DNA of 64,000 nt from Riemerella anatipestifer (GTDB taxonomy: Bacteria > Bacteroidota > Bacteroidia > Flavobacteriales > Weeksellaceae): the NCBI RefSeq assembly GCF_009663465.1, contig NZ_QXHU01000001.1, positions 236,198-300,197 on the forward strand. The letters run 5' to 3'. Shown in pieces: positions 48,336 through 56,688 of this stretch. The notes beneath the pieces are model-generated. The model had not been told where the DNA came from, made no database searches, and was given only the letters and a program-made list of their open reading frames with translations. Position 1 is the stretch's first letter; every line of letters starts with the position of its first letter. A program made the position numbers and the translations under genes.

Positions 48336-48660
48336 TATTGACTTTTTCTTCCTGCGATTGTATTTCTACCAATTACAATTAGAGATTTCCTTTCTGCAAT
48401 TCTATTTTCACCCTTTACATTTGAATTTTCCCCTCTTGCGATTGTATTTCTACTAATTACAATTAGGGATTTCCTTCCTGCAATTCTATTTTTACCCTTT
48501 ACATTTACATTTTCCCCTCCTGCAATTGTATTTCTACTAATTACAATAAGGGATTTCCTTTCTGCAATTCTATTTTTACCCTTTACATTTGCATTTTCCC
48601 CTCCTGCAATTGTATTTCTACCAATTACAATTAGGTTTTTCCCTTTTGTAGGTTCATTCT
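48336..48660 (-). repeat. Tandem array: 42-bp units in an 84-bp higher-order repeat
   Basis: Four exact-period copies start at 48351, 48435, 48519 and 48603, each 84 bases and each made of two related 42-base halves. The copy nearest ydcH is degenerate. The reverse strand stays open for about 107 codons (48656 to 48336) and reads as 14-residue repeats such as 'NVKGKNRIAERKSL' and 'IVISRNTIAGGENA'. There is no start codon, and a TAG interrupts the degenerate first unit. Repeat phase extends into the last codons of ydcH. Confidence 0.8.
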
Positions 48661-48666
48661 ATCCTT

Positions 48667-48906
48667 TTACGGTTGCGTTTTTAGATACTCATAGATTTCA
48701 TCTTTTAGATGTAGTCTTATTTTTCTAAGTTCCGTTAAAAATTCATCTGTAGTATGGTTTTGCTCTCCTGCTTCATAGTGTTTAATTTTACCATTAACCT
48801 CGTCATAGTCGTTGAAAAGTTTTTTGAAATGATTGTCGGTTTGTTTTAAATCTGAAATTTTTTCTGAAAATTCAGGGAATTCGTTGATTAAAATGTGATT
48901 TTCCAT
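48667..48906 (-). CDS. YdcH/DUF465-type small protein
   Basis: A 79-residue helical hairpin protein of the YdcH (DUF465) family: 'INEFPEFSEKISDLKQTDNHFKKLFNDYDEVNGKIKHYE' followed by 'LTELRKIRLHLKDEIYEYLK'. The role of the family is not established. The frame opens at 48945, but ATG 48906 gives the family N-terminus. The last few codons overlap the first degenerate repeat unit of the array that follows. Confidence 0.8.
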   Translation of the reverse strand: MENHILINEFPEFSEKISDLKQTDNHFKKLFNDYDEVNGKIKHYEAGEQNHTTDEFLTELRKIRLHLKDEIYEYLKTQP

Positions 48907-49017
48907 TAGATTATATTTTTTATAACGTGAAGTTAGCAAATTCAACCAAAATCTGCAATGTGAATTTTATCACTAGCTAATTTGATAATAGCTTACATTA
49001 TTTTTTGTTATATTATG

Positions 49018-49025
49018 TATCTTTG
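49018..49025 (+). promoter_or_regulatory. -7 box (TATCTTTG) of the udk operon
   Basis: The box lies 26 bases ahead of the udk ATG. TTA replaces TTG at the -33 spacing. Confidence 0.45.
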
Positions 49026-49051
49026 CGGAAATAAAAATAGATTGAAATAAG

Positions 49052-49672
49052 ATGTTAGTAATAGGAATAGCAGGGGGTACTGGTTCGGGAAAGACTACGG
49101 TGGTTAATAAGATTTTGAAAAAACTAAATGTAGAAGGGGTAAATGTTCTTTCTCAAGATAACTATTATCACGACAACCAAAATCTTAGTATGGCGGAACG
49201 AGAAGGGCTTAATTATGACCACCCAAAGTCGATAGATTTTGAACTTCTACGCGAGCACGTAAGGGCACTTAAGAATAATGAGCCTATAAAGCAGCCTATT
49301 TATTCATTCGTTACCCATTCTCGCACGGGAGATTATGTCACTGTAGAGCCAAGAAAGGTTTTGCTTGTTGAAGGTATCTTGGTACTTACCGATAAAGAGT
49401 TGCTTAAAGAATTTGATGTAAAGATTTTTGTACACGCCGATTCGGACGAGCGCCTAATTCGCCGTATTAAAAGAGATACTCAAGAGAGAGGCAGGGATTT
49501 AGAAGAGGTGCTTTACCGCTACCAGACAACTTTGAAACCAATGCACCAAGAGTTTATAGAGCCATCTAAAAACGAAGCGGATATCATTATTCCCAATATG
49601 AAACAAAATCCTGTAGCGATAGATTTTTTAACCACAGTCATTAGCAATTCTCTAAAAAAACAATCTGAATGA
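49052..49672 (+). CDS. udk: Uridine kinase
   Basis: A 206-residue P-loop kinase that phosphorylates uridine and cytidine in salvage. Walker A GGTGSGKT is at residues 8-15. 'SQDNYYHD' and 'NYDHPKSIDFELL' are the nucleoside-binding parts, and 'RDTQERGRDLEEVLYRY' is the lid region. It is the first gene of a three-gene unit; its stop overlaps the next start by four bases. Confidence 0.94.
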   Translation: MLVIGIAGGTGSGKTTVVNKILKKLNVEGVNVLSQDNYYHDNQNLSMAEREGLNYDHPKSIDFELLREHVRALKNNEPIKQPIYSFVTHSRTGDYVTVEPRKVLLVEGILVLTDKELLKEFDVKIFVHADSDERLIRRIKRDTQERGRDLEEVLYRYQTTLKPMHQEFIEPSKNEADIIIPNMKQNPVAIDFLTTVISNSLKKQSE

Positions 49673-50037
49673 AAAAGCTCATTAAAGATATAAACCCAAC
49701 AGAAGAGCCTAAAGAAACTTCTCCTAAAATGTTTTTTTTTAGGAAGTATATCCTCAATAAGTATGTTATTACTATTGTGGCTTTTTTTGTTTGGATGATT
49801 TTCTTTGATAATACTTCTTTCCTGGTGATAAGGGATTTGAATTCAGAAATTAAAAAGTACGAGGAACAGCTAGATTACTACAAAACAGAGTATGAGAAGA
49901 ATGATGCTTTCTACAAAAAACTAATGTTTAATAGGGGAGAGAAAGAAAAGTTTGCTAGAGAGAACTATTTTATGAAAAAATCTAATGAAGAGATTTTCAT
50001 ATTAGTAGTAGATAGTGCTAATACTAATAAAAAATAA
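49669..50037 (+). CDS. Septum formation initiator (DivIC/FtsB family)
   Basis: A 122-residue bitopic protein: a short cytoplasmic head, one membrane helix (about residues 33-52), then a coiled coil ('IRDLNSEIKKYEEQLDYYKTEYEKND') and the 'FARENYFMKKSNEEIFIL' tail typical of DivIC/FtsB. These proteins join FtsL and FtsQ in the divisome. The four-base overlap with udk shows coupling. This neighbour pair is conserved across flavobacteria as far as I recall. Confidence 0.85.
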   Translation: MKKLIKDINPTEEPKETSPKMFFFRKYILNKYVITIVAFFVWMIFFDNTSFLVIRDLNSEIKKYEEQLDYYKTEYEKNDAFYKKLMFNRGEKEKFARENYFMKKSNEEIFILVVDSANTNKK

Positions 50038-50052
50038 CAGAATATACCTCTT

Positions 50053-51000
50053 ATGAGCGGTAATGAAACTATAATATTTAAAGGACTGATTACTAAATCT
50101 ACAGGAAGCTGGTATCAGGTTTTAGAACAGAAAACCCAACAGTTTTACGAGGCAAGAATGAGAGGTAAATTTAAACTCCAAAAGACAAGGCTTACCAATC
50201 CTCTCGCTGTGGGAGATTGGGTAGAATTTCAGCTAGAAACCGATGGCGTTGCTTGGATTACTAAAATAGAGTCAAGAAAAAACTATCTCATCAGAAAATC
50301 GGTTAATTTATCCAAAGAAGCTCATATTATAGCGTCTAATATAGATGTCGCTTGTTTTCTTTACACTTTAAATAGTCCCGAAACTTCGTTAGGTTTTCTA
50401 GACCGTTTTTTGGCTTGTTGTGAGGCTTATAATATTCGTCCACTTATATTGTTCAATAAGGCAGATATGCTGAATGAAGACGATATAGAATATGTAGAAG
50501 CTCTTAGGACTATCTATCATCATATTGGTTACGATAGTCTTTTGATTTCGTCTCGTACTCAACAGAATTTAGAGGAACTTAAAGCTATTCTTAAAGATAA
50601 AATTTCAGTATTCTTTGGGCATTCGGGTAGTGGCAAATCTACACTTGTAAATGCTCTACAACCAGGGCTTAATTTAAGGACTGGCGAAGTGTCAGAAGTT
50701 CACCTCAAGGGTAAACATACCACGACTTTTGCTCAAATGCATTTTTGGGACTTCGGTGGTAGTGTTATAGATACGCCAGGCGTTCGGGAGTTTGCAATGA
50801 TAGATGTTGAAAAGGAAGAAATACAACATTATTTTCCTGAAATATTTAGAACGAGAGAAGACTGTAAGTTTCATAACTGTTTGCACCTTAACGAACCAAA
50901 ATGTGCCGTGCTTTCTGCTATAGAAAGCGGTGATGTTCTTGAAAGCCGTTACGCTACCTACACCAAACTGATGGAAGAAACCGAAGAACAAGGGTTTTAA
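50053..51000 (+). CDS. rsgA: Ribosome small-subunit GTPase RsgA
   Basis: A 315-residue circularly permuted GTPase that acts late in 30S assembly. The order of motifs is permuted: G4 'FNKADML' comes before G1 'GHSGSGKST' and G3 'DTPGVREF'. An N-terminal OB fold and a C-terminal zinc knuckle ('CKFHNCLHLNEPKCAV') complete the family architecture. It is 15 bases after the divIC-like gene. Confidence 0.94.
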   Translation: MSGNETIIFKGLITKSTGSWYQVLEQKTQQFYEARMRGKFKLQKTRLTNPLAVGDWVEFQLETDGVAWITKIESRKNYLIRKSVNLSKEAHIIASNIDVACFLYTLNSPETSLGFLDRFLACCEAYNIRPLILFNKADMLNEDDIEYVEALRTIYHHIGYDSLLISSRTQQNLEELKAILKDKISVFFGHSGSGKSTLVNALQPGLNLRTGEVSEVHLKGKHTTTFAQMHFWDFGGSVIDTPGVREFAMIDVEKEEIQHYFPEIFRTREDCKFHNCLHLNEPKCAVLSAIESGDVLESRYATYTKLMEETEEQGF

Positions 51001-51003
51001 AGT

Positions 51004-52068
51004 TTATAATAACACTCCATTTAGAAACAACACTCCAGAGCTGTGGTTGTGTTTTGCCCCTGTTACAGATGCCAAAACATTGGTTTTACCTTGCCACTTC
51101 AAAAGCCCTAACAAACCAAAAATAAGAGCTTCTTTGTATTCCACAACTTCTGAAGGCGGAACAATTATTTCTATATGAGGAGCTAAAAAACTTAACCTTT
51201 CAATGAGAAATTGATTGTAAGCTCCGCCTCCTGTAACCAAAAGTCTTTTGCCGATATCCGTATCCAAAACATTGGCTATCTGTATCGCTATATGTTCTAC
51301 TAGACTAGCTAATAAATCTTTAGGCTCTAAAGAAAATGTTTCTATAATTGGGATAAACCATTCATTCACTTGTTCAATTCCTAAAGATTTAGGATGTGAT
51401 TGTTTATAAAAGGGTAGGGCATTAAGTTCATCAACAAGAGTTTGGTATATCTTACCACTTCTAGCAATTTCTCCGTTTTTATCATAATGAAGAGAAAAAT
51501 ATTTTTCGGAATAATAATTCAATAAGGTATTCACGGGGCAAATATCAAAAGCCAATCTTTCCCCATTCCTTTTGTACGAAATATTAGAAAACCCTCCTAG
51601 ATTAAGACAGAAATCGTAGTCCGAAAACAGTAGCTCATCACCCATAGGTACCAGCGGTGCTCCTTGCCCACCTAAACGGACATCTTGCACTCTAAAATCG
51701 CCTACTATCGGAACATTTATCTCTTTTGAAACAGCTGATAAATTGCCTATTTGCAAAGTAAAATCATCTTTAGGATTGTGCCACACCGTATGTCCGTGGC
51801 TGGCAATTAAATCCAAATTTTCAATATTTTCAGTTTTAATAAACCTCAATATTTCTTGATTAAGATAGTTTGAGTATTCTACATTTAGTAACGCTACTTC
51901 TGGCTTTGTTTGTTGAGCAGCAAACTTTAGCCTCATCTGCCATTCCTTAGGATACGGATAGGTTTGAGCCTTTATAATTTCAAAATCATAAGTACTTTCA
52001 TCTATTTTAAAATAGCAAAAATCAATTCCGTCTAATGAAGTACCAGACATCGCACCAATAATGTACAT
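51004..52068 (-). CDS. anmK: Anhydro-N-acetylmuramic acid kinase
   Basis: A 354-residue kinase that opens and phosphorylates anhydro-MurNAc in peptidoglycan recycling. 'IGAMSGTSLDGID' is the ATP-phosphate-binding motif of the family. 'LNLGGFSNIS' and 'LVTGGGAYNQFL' are further sugar-kinase-fold elements. It converges on rsgA with three bases between the stops. Slightly shorter than the E. coli enzyme (369), as is normal in Bacteroidetes. Confidence 0.93.
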   Translation of the reverse strand: MYIIGAMSGTSLDGIDFCYFKIDESTYDFEIIKAQTYPYPKEWQMRLKFAAQQTKPEVALLNVEYSNYLNQEILRFIKTENIENLDLIASHGHTVWHNPKDDFTLQIGNLSAVSKEINVPIVGDFRVQDVRLGGQGAPLVPMGDELLFSDYDFCLNLGGFSNISYKRNGERLAFDICPVNTLLNYYSEKYFSLHYDKNGEIARSGKIYQTLVDELNALPFYKQSHPKSLGIEQVNEWFIPIIETFSLEPKDLLASLVEHIAIQIANVLDTDIGKRLLVTGGGAYNQFLIERLSFLAPHIEIIVPPSEVVEYKEALIFGLLGLLKWQGKTNVLASVTGAKHNHSSGVLFLNGVLL

Positions 52069-52191
52069 TTTCTCTCTTTTATATTTTTATTATGGCATTC
52101 CCTTTTCCGTTCCTTTACTCATAAGGAAGATGGTGTTTTTTGAATTGTTTCCCAAACTAAGCTTAATAGAGCTAGGATAGCAATCTACAAC

Positions 52192-52674
52192 CTAATCATT
52201 ATTTCTATTTATAATATCCCTTATAAACTCATTGGGACTATTTACACTCAGTAAATATTTTTTCTCAGATGTAGAAATTTTTACCATATTCTTTCTATCA
52301 TTAACAAAAGTTACGGTGTCATCCATTAAGGTTCCATTAAAACCAAAAAAACCTTTTGAACTGAATGTAGCTGTAAGATTTGAGAATTCAGCTGTATTAA
52401 CAGACTTTATACTATTAAGAGGTATCATCTGATAACCTATATTTTTTTGTAAAATAAGGTACTTGTCTGTAATTTTAACTTTCTTCAATGAATTTGCATA
52501 AAAGTACATAGCCACTAATGAAGTTATCAACAAAATTCCGAACTTAAAATAAATATTAACTTCTTCACTTATATTATTGTAAAATAAGGTAACTATAAGT
52601 AAACTTAAAATAATTAAGGTTAATCCTGTTATGATATTTACTTCGGTAGAATTAGAGCTTTTAAAAACTTTCAT
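52192..52674 (-). CDS. Membrane protein with a PH-like domain
   Basis: A 160-residue protein with two membrane helices (about residues 14-33 and 39-60) and a beta-rich cytoplasmic part reading 'KVKITDKYLILQKNIGYQMIPLNSIKSVNT', like bacterial PH domains of the YdbS/DUF304 class. Function unknown. It stands alone between anmK and tpiA. Confidence 0.6.
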   Translation of the reverse strand: MKVFKSSNSTEVNIITGLTLIILSLLIVTLFYNNISEEVNIYFKFGILLITSLVAMYFYANSLKKVKITDKYLILQKNIGYQMIPLNSIKSVNTAEFSNLTATFSSKGFFGFNGTLMDDTVTFVNDRKNMVKISTSEKKYLLSVNSPNEFIRDIINRNND

Positions 52675-52804
52675 AATTTTTTATTCAATTTTAGTGAGAC
52701 AATAATTAAATTCTTCTTATTCTACTAAGTTAAACAAAATTTCAGAATTGGAAACTATTTCATCATTTTTCTCTTTCTTTATTTTAACAAGGAAATTTAT
52801 AAAA

Positions 52805-52837
52805 AAACTGAGAGCCATAAAAACTCTCAGTATTCTA
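52805..52837 (-). terminator. Terminator after tpiA
   Basis: CTGAGAG pairs with CTCTCAG, and the reverse strand continues with a run of T. Confidence 0.75.
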
Positions 52838-52868
52838 TTTTTTTTAAGTCAAAAAATATTAGCTTCTT

Positions 52869-53624
52869 TTAGAAAGCCTCTATTATTTTTGAGAAGTCTT
52901 CTATATTCAAAGCTGCACCACCTATAAGACCACCGTCTACGTCAGGCTGAGAGAAAATTTCTTTAGCATTACTTGGCTTTACAGAACCTCCATAAAGGAT
53001 AGATACTTCATCTGCCACTTCCTTGCCATATTTTTCTGCTATCATATTTCTAATAAAAGCGTGCACCTCTTGCGCTTGTTCTGCGGTGGCAGTTTCTCCA
53101 GTACCTATGGCCCATACAGGCTCGTAAGCTATAACCACTTTCTTTATTTCCTCGGCACTTAGAGTAAACAAAGCCGTTTGTGTTTGATTCTTAATTACTT
53201 CTAAATACTTACTAGACTTTCTTTCTGCCAAATTTTCGCCATTACAATAGATAGGTGTAAGCCCTTTATCTAATAAAGTTTTTACTTTTCTATTAGCGTG
53301 GCTATCAGTTTCTCCGTGGTATTGTCTGCGTTCAGAGTGAGCAATAATGCTCCCATCTAAATTTGCAGAAGCTATCATAGCAGCCGAGATTTCTCCTGTG
53401 TAAGCTCCAGATTCGTGTTCGGAAATATCCTGAGCATATACTTCTACCTCTTTATTTTTAAAAATATCTTTAGCTGTGGTAAGGTAAAGAGCTGGTGGAG
53501 CTATCATGACCTTACAGTTAGGCGTATGCGTACTAGTATAATCGGATAGCTGTTGCATAAGCTCTTTAGCTTCTGAAAAATTCTTATTCATTTTCCAGTT
53601 TCCTGCTACAATGTTTTTTCTCAT
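52869..53624 (-). CDS. tpiA: Triosephosphate isomerase
   Basis: A 251-residue TIM barrel interconverting dihydroxyacetone phosphate and glyceraldehyde 3-phosphate. Residues include 'AGNWKMN' (catalytic Lys), 'IIAHSERR' (catalytic His), 'AYEPVWAIGTGETA' (catalytic Glu) and the phosphate-binding 'YGGSV' and 'GGLIGGAAL'. It ends a leftward four-gene unit. Confidence 0.97.
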   Translation of the reverse strand: MRKNIVAGNWKMNKNFSEAKELMQQLSDYTSTHTPNCKVMIAPPALYLTTAKDIFKNKEVEVYAQDISEHESGAYTGEISAAMIASANLDGSIIAHSERRQYHGETDSHANRKVKTLLDKGLTPIYCNGENLAERKSSKYLEVIKNQTQTALFTLSAEEIKKVVIAYEPVWAIGTGETATAEQAQEVHAFIRNMIAEKYGKEVADEVSILYGGSVKPSNAKEIFSQPDVDGGLIGGAALNIEDFSKIIEAF

Positions 53625-53642
53625 AATATCAATGCTTTAAGA

Positions 53643-53993
53643 TTAGTCTAATTTCCAAATAGTTTTCATCAGTTTGTAGAACTGGTGTTCTCTTTCTGTA
53701 ACTTCATTATCTGCTTTAATGAGTGTTTTTGCAAACTTTGCGAAATTCTTTCTTTCGGCTTCGGTAGAATCATCTAAGAAACAACGAGCATGAAACTCAA
53801 AATGGTCTTTCCACGCTTCTGGTTGTAGTGTTGCAATGACTTCCAACTCGTTATCTAAATTGATTCTGAACGGAAACTCATCAGCAAGATACTTTTGGAT
53901 AACGATACCTTCTTCTGGTTGTACTTCGTAGTCCACTGCAGAAAGAATCATTAACAAATGATAACCTGCTATAGATTTGTTTGATTTTTGCAT
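53643..53993 (-). CDS. TerB-like small protein
   Basis: A 116-residue all-helical protein with 'HLLMILSAVDYEVQPEEGIVIQKYL' and 'LIKADNEVTEREHQFYKLM', the acidic helix-pair pattern of TerB-type domains that may bind metal. It sits between the DoxX protein and tpiA with gaps of 30 and 18 bases. Role unknown. Confidence 0.68.
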   Translation of the reverse strand: MQKSNKSIAGYHLLMILSAVDYEVQPEEGIVIQKYLADEFPFRINLDNELEVIATLQPEAWKDHFEFHARCFLDDSTEAERKNFAKFAKTLIKADNEVTEREHQFYKLMKTIWKLD

Positions 53994-54023
53994 TTTATTT
54001 TTATTGAATAGTTAATTTAATGT

Positions 54024-55097
54024 TTAGTTGATATAATCTTTTGCACTTTTTTTATCAGTAATTTTCCCATTTTCTAAAACGAGTACGAAAGGATTGCTCC
54101 TAGCTATGGTCTTGATGGCTGTGCCGTCCATCATTGCATTTGGTAGTGTTTTAAATGTATTTTGTGCCGTAGAAACTCCATAAACTACCGTTTTGCGATG
54201 TTTGGATACTTTATTTTCTACCGCTTCTAAGAGATTAGCATCTACCTCGGCGGGCTTATAGCTAAATACCAAAACCGTTTTTGGAGCTTGTATAAGGCTA
54301 TCTGTAATATCATTACCGTGCAGGTCTTCTATTTTAAATTTTACAATTTCAGACGCATAGCCTTCTTTAACTACCTCGGAAGTGGTTTTGTCTTCTTGGA
54401 TTACCCAATCAGGATTTTGCCAATAGTTTTGGTTGATGTAATCATCTTGATTAACTTTTATAATCTCTTTAGTTTTTTTATGTTCAAGGGTGTAAAATGT
54501 TTTGTACTCAGACGGATTTTCTTCAATCTTTTTCTTTTCGGACTTTAAATCTGTTCCTATTTTATAATCTCTGAAATCAATAATAGGCTCATGTTTAATC
54601 CCGTGAAGCATTATCCATAGAGAAACTATTGTTCCTAAAAACAACACAGAACTTCTTGTTCTCATGAAAGAAATAGAAGTCTTATCTCTATATGCAAAGT
54701 AGAGTAGAAGGAGCAGTACTAGTAGTAAAATGTCTTTCCAGAAGCTTTGCCAAGGTGTAAATTTAACCGCATCTCCGAAGCAACCACAATCTGTAACTAC
54801 ATTAAAATAAGCTGAATAGAAAGTGAGAAAAGCAAAGAATACACACAGTCCAATCAACGCTGATAGAACTTTTCTTACTGAAATTTTTAATAGTAATAAA
54901 ATTCCTAAAATAAGTTCCAAAATCACTACAAAAAAAGCGATTGGAAGAGCCCAACTCTCTAGTATCTCAATATTAAAGACTTGAGGCGAAAAATACTCTT
55001 CTAGCTTAAATGAAAAGCCTTTAACATCTACCGCTTTAACAAAACCAGAGACAATAAAAATAAGGGCAACAACAATTCTTAGTAAGCGTTTAAACAT
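54024..55097 (-). CDS. BT_3928-like DoxX-family membrane protein with thioredoxin-like tail
   Basis: A 357-residue protein. The N-terminal half has four helices of the DoxX type ('RIVVALIFIVSGFVKAVDVKGF'), with a CGCF pair ('DCGCFGDAVKF') between helices as in methylamine-utilisation/DoxX oxidoreductase proteins. The C-terminal 170 residues look like a periplasmic thioredoxin fold without an obvious CxxC. It overlaps the DUF1599 gene by eight bases. Envelope redox function is likely but unproven. Confidence 0.78.
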   Translation of the reverse strand: MFKRLLRIVVALIFIVSGFVKAVDVKGFSFKLEEYFSPQVFNIEILESWALPIAFFVVILELILGILLLLKISVRKVLSALIGLCVFFAFLTFYSAYFNVVTDCGCFGDAVKFTPWQSFWKDILLLVLLLLLYFAYRDKTSISFMRTRSSVLFLGTIVSLWIMLHGIKHEPIIDFRDYKIGTDLKSEKKKIEENPSEYKTFYTLEHKKTKEIIKVNQDDYINQNYWQNPDWVIQEDKTTSEVVKEGYASEIVKFKIEDLHGNDITDSLIQAPKTVLVFSYKPAEVDANLLEAVENKVSKHRKTVVYGVSTAQNTFKTLPNAMMDGTAIKTIARSNPFVLVLENGKITDKKSAKDYIN

Positions 55098-55641
55098 TTT
55101 TTTCGTTCATTTTTATGAGACAAAACACAGCGTAATTAAGCATATCAAAATAGTTAGCATCTAGCCCTTCCGACACTAAGGTGTGTCCATTATTATCTTC
55201 TATTTGTTTGGTACGAAGCACCTTTTGATAGATTAAATCTGTAATAGAGGAAATCCTCATACTTCTCCACGCTTCGCCATAGTCATGATTTTTCCTTTGC
55301 ATTAAGGCTTTTGCTTCGTTGGTGTAATGTTGATACAAGTTTAAAATTTCTTCAGTGTCACTATCTAAATTTTCTGATAACCCTTTTTCTAACTGAATAA
55401 GACCTATAACAGCGTAATTAACTATCGCTATAAACTCTGCTTCCTCTGATTCTTCCACCATTCTTTTTTCGGTCATTTGAAGCGTTCTTATTCTATTGAT
55501 TTTAATAAAAATTTGGTCAGTGATAGAGCTTGGGCGTAGCACTCGCCACGCTGCACCGTAGTCTTGGAGTTTCTTTTCAAATAAATCTTTACAAAGGTTT
55601 ATAATCTCGTCGTACTGTCTAGAAGTCTCTTGCATATACAT
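55090..55641 (-). CDS. DUF1599 protein
   Basis: A 183-residue protein made of two similar halves, each with 'K-x-DYG-x-AWR-x-(L/M)R-x-SSITD-x-I(F/Y)-x-K' (at about residues 29-50 and 117-138). This duplicated pattern marks DUF1599 (nucleotide-modification-associated). The frame opens at 55659, which lies in a TATCTTTG box (55657-55664). ATG 55641 or 55635 is the likelier start. Next to it in many Bacteroidetes is folP, not seen here. Confidence 0.78.
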   Translation of the reverse strand: MYMQETSRQYDEIINLCKDLFEKKLQDYGAAWRVLRPSSITDQIFIKINRIRTLQMTEKRMVEESEEAEFIAIVNYAVIGLIQLEKGLSENLDSDTEEILNLYQHYTNEAKALMQRKNHDYGEAWRSMRISSITDLIYQKVLRTKQIEDNNGHTLVSEGLDANYFDMLNYAVFCLIKMNEKNV

Positions 55642-55656
55642 TGGGTTATAACTCCC

Positions 55657-55664
55657 CAAAGATA
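55657..55664 (-). promoter_or_regulatory. -7 box of the DUF1599-DoxX-TerB-tpiA unit
   Basis: The reverse strand reads TATCTTTG. It overlaps the longest possible start of the DUF1599 gene and therefore excludes it. Confidence 0.5.
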
Positions 55665-55839
55665 ATGAAAAAAATGCATATTAAATAAGTTTACCTCGTC
55701 TATATTTAACCACGATTTATAATTCTATAATGAAGTTTTCGTCAGTTCTAAATGATTAAAATATTTTTCCGTTTGGCAACTATATAAATCTTTACACCAA
55801 AATGTAAATTTAAGAGATAACAAAATAAAAACATATAAA

Positions 55840-55988
55840 ATGGAAAATATAACATTAACAGAATTTCACGACGATGTGATGAGTTTAGTAGCAAATACAT
55901 TGTTAACACAAAAGATGTAGCTATTAGTTTTGAGCAAATTTGTAAAGTTTTAATTGAAAATCAATCATCTGTCTTAATAAGTTCGTAA
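55840..55988 (+). pseudogene. Small hypothetical gene with a one-base frameshift
   Basis: From the ATG at 55840 the frame reads 'MENITLTEFHDDVMSLVA' and soon ends at a TAG. In the neighbouring frame the text resumes as 'KYIVNTKDVAISFEQICKVLIENQ' to a stop at 55988. Restoring one A in the AAA run at 55893-55895 joins the two into a continuous 49-residue protein. I do not know the family. It is too short for most gene finders. Confidence 0.5.
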
Positions 55989-56324
55989 TTGTAGAAACAT
56001 TCACTTTCCCATTTATTTGTGAATTTATTTACCACAAAAGTATAAAAATAAATCACAAATTTTATATCTTTGCAGGAGTTAATTATCGGAAAAGAAAGCG
56101 TTAGCTTTTATTTTGTTGTCCTGAAATCTGGAAAATTTCACAATACAACGCAAAATAAACAGACTGACCTTACACCTCTATATGGTGTGGGTTTGTCTCG
56201 TTTATGTTGTATTGGCATTCCAGAGCCACAGGGCAGTAAACTAAGACTATCAACCCACACTTTCTTAATTTAAAAATCATTATTAAACTTCTGCTAGGGT
56301 TGGGTGGATTTAAAAATTCATCTT
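55989..56324 (+). promoter_or_regulatory. Promoter and long structured leader of the 56325 lipoprotein
   Basis: A -7 box TATCTTTG lies at 56065-56072, followed by about 245 bases before the next gene. Within it, nested arms pair in order: GTGTGGGTT (56185-56193) with AACCCACAC (56252-56260), GTCT (56195-56198) with AGAC (56244-56247), and GTTTA (56200-56204) with TAAAC (56237-56241), around a 32-base loop. This collinear nesting suggests a folded RNA element. No T tract follows, so it is not a simple terminator. Confidence 0.55.
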
Positions 56325-56618
56325 ATGAAAAATTTAGTGTTAGTTGCTTATGTAGCAACAATGTTAGTGAGTTGTGGCGAAATGAACAGAGCAATGTTTG
56401 GAGTAACTGAGAAAAAACTTATACAAACTGTATCTGTAGAACAAGGGTGCTCAACAGAAAACATCAAAGTTTTAGACAAGGTTGTAACAACTGGAAATGC
56501 GACATATGCTCTGGATGTATGTGGTAAAAGAATGGTCTATAAACAAATAGGATCTGTATTTATGGAATCATCTAAAGCTGATGAAACTATTAACAACTTG
56601 AATAAGAGAAAAAAATAG
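56325..56618 (+). CDS. Small lipoprotein
   Basis: A 97-residue lipoprotein with signal peptide and lipobox 'MLVSC' (Cys17). The mature part has two more cysteines ('EQGCSTENIKVLDKV', 'ALDVCGKRMVYKQ') that could form a disulphide. No family recognised. The frame opens seven codons earlier (56304), but ATG 56325 is directly in front of the signal peptide. A terminator follows. Confidence 0.7.
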   Translation: MKNLVLVAYVATMLVSCGEMNRAMFGVTEKKLIQTVSVEQGCSTENIKVLDKVVTTGNATYALDVCGKRMVYKQIGSVFMESSKADETINNLNKRKK

Positions 56619-56628
56619 ACAAATCCAT

Positions 56629-56666
56629 TTAACAAGCGGTGTATTGTAGATTAACCGCTTGTTTTT
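56629..56666 (+). terminator. Rho-independent terminator
   Basis: AACAAGCGGT pairs with ACCGCTTGTT and is followed by six T. Confidence 0.82.
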
Positions 56667-56688
56667 TAATGTGTAAAATATAGGAATT

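Noticed and set aside
48336..48660. CRISPR array
   Set aside because: The units are contiguous and similar along their full length, with no unique spacers, and no cas genes are nearby. It is a tandem repeat.
56070..56273. 67-residue frame in the leader before the 56325 lipoprotein
   Set aside because: It starts within the -7 box, covers the paired arms of the hairpin and has no protein-like pattern; the structured RNA explanation is better.
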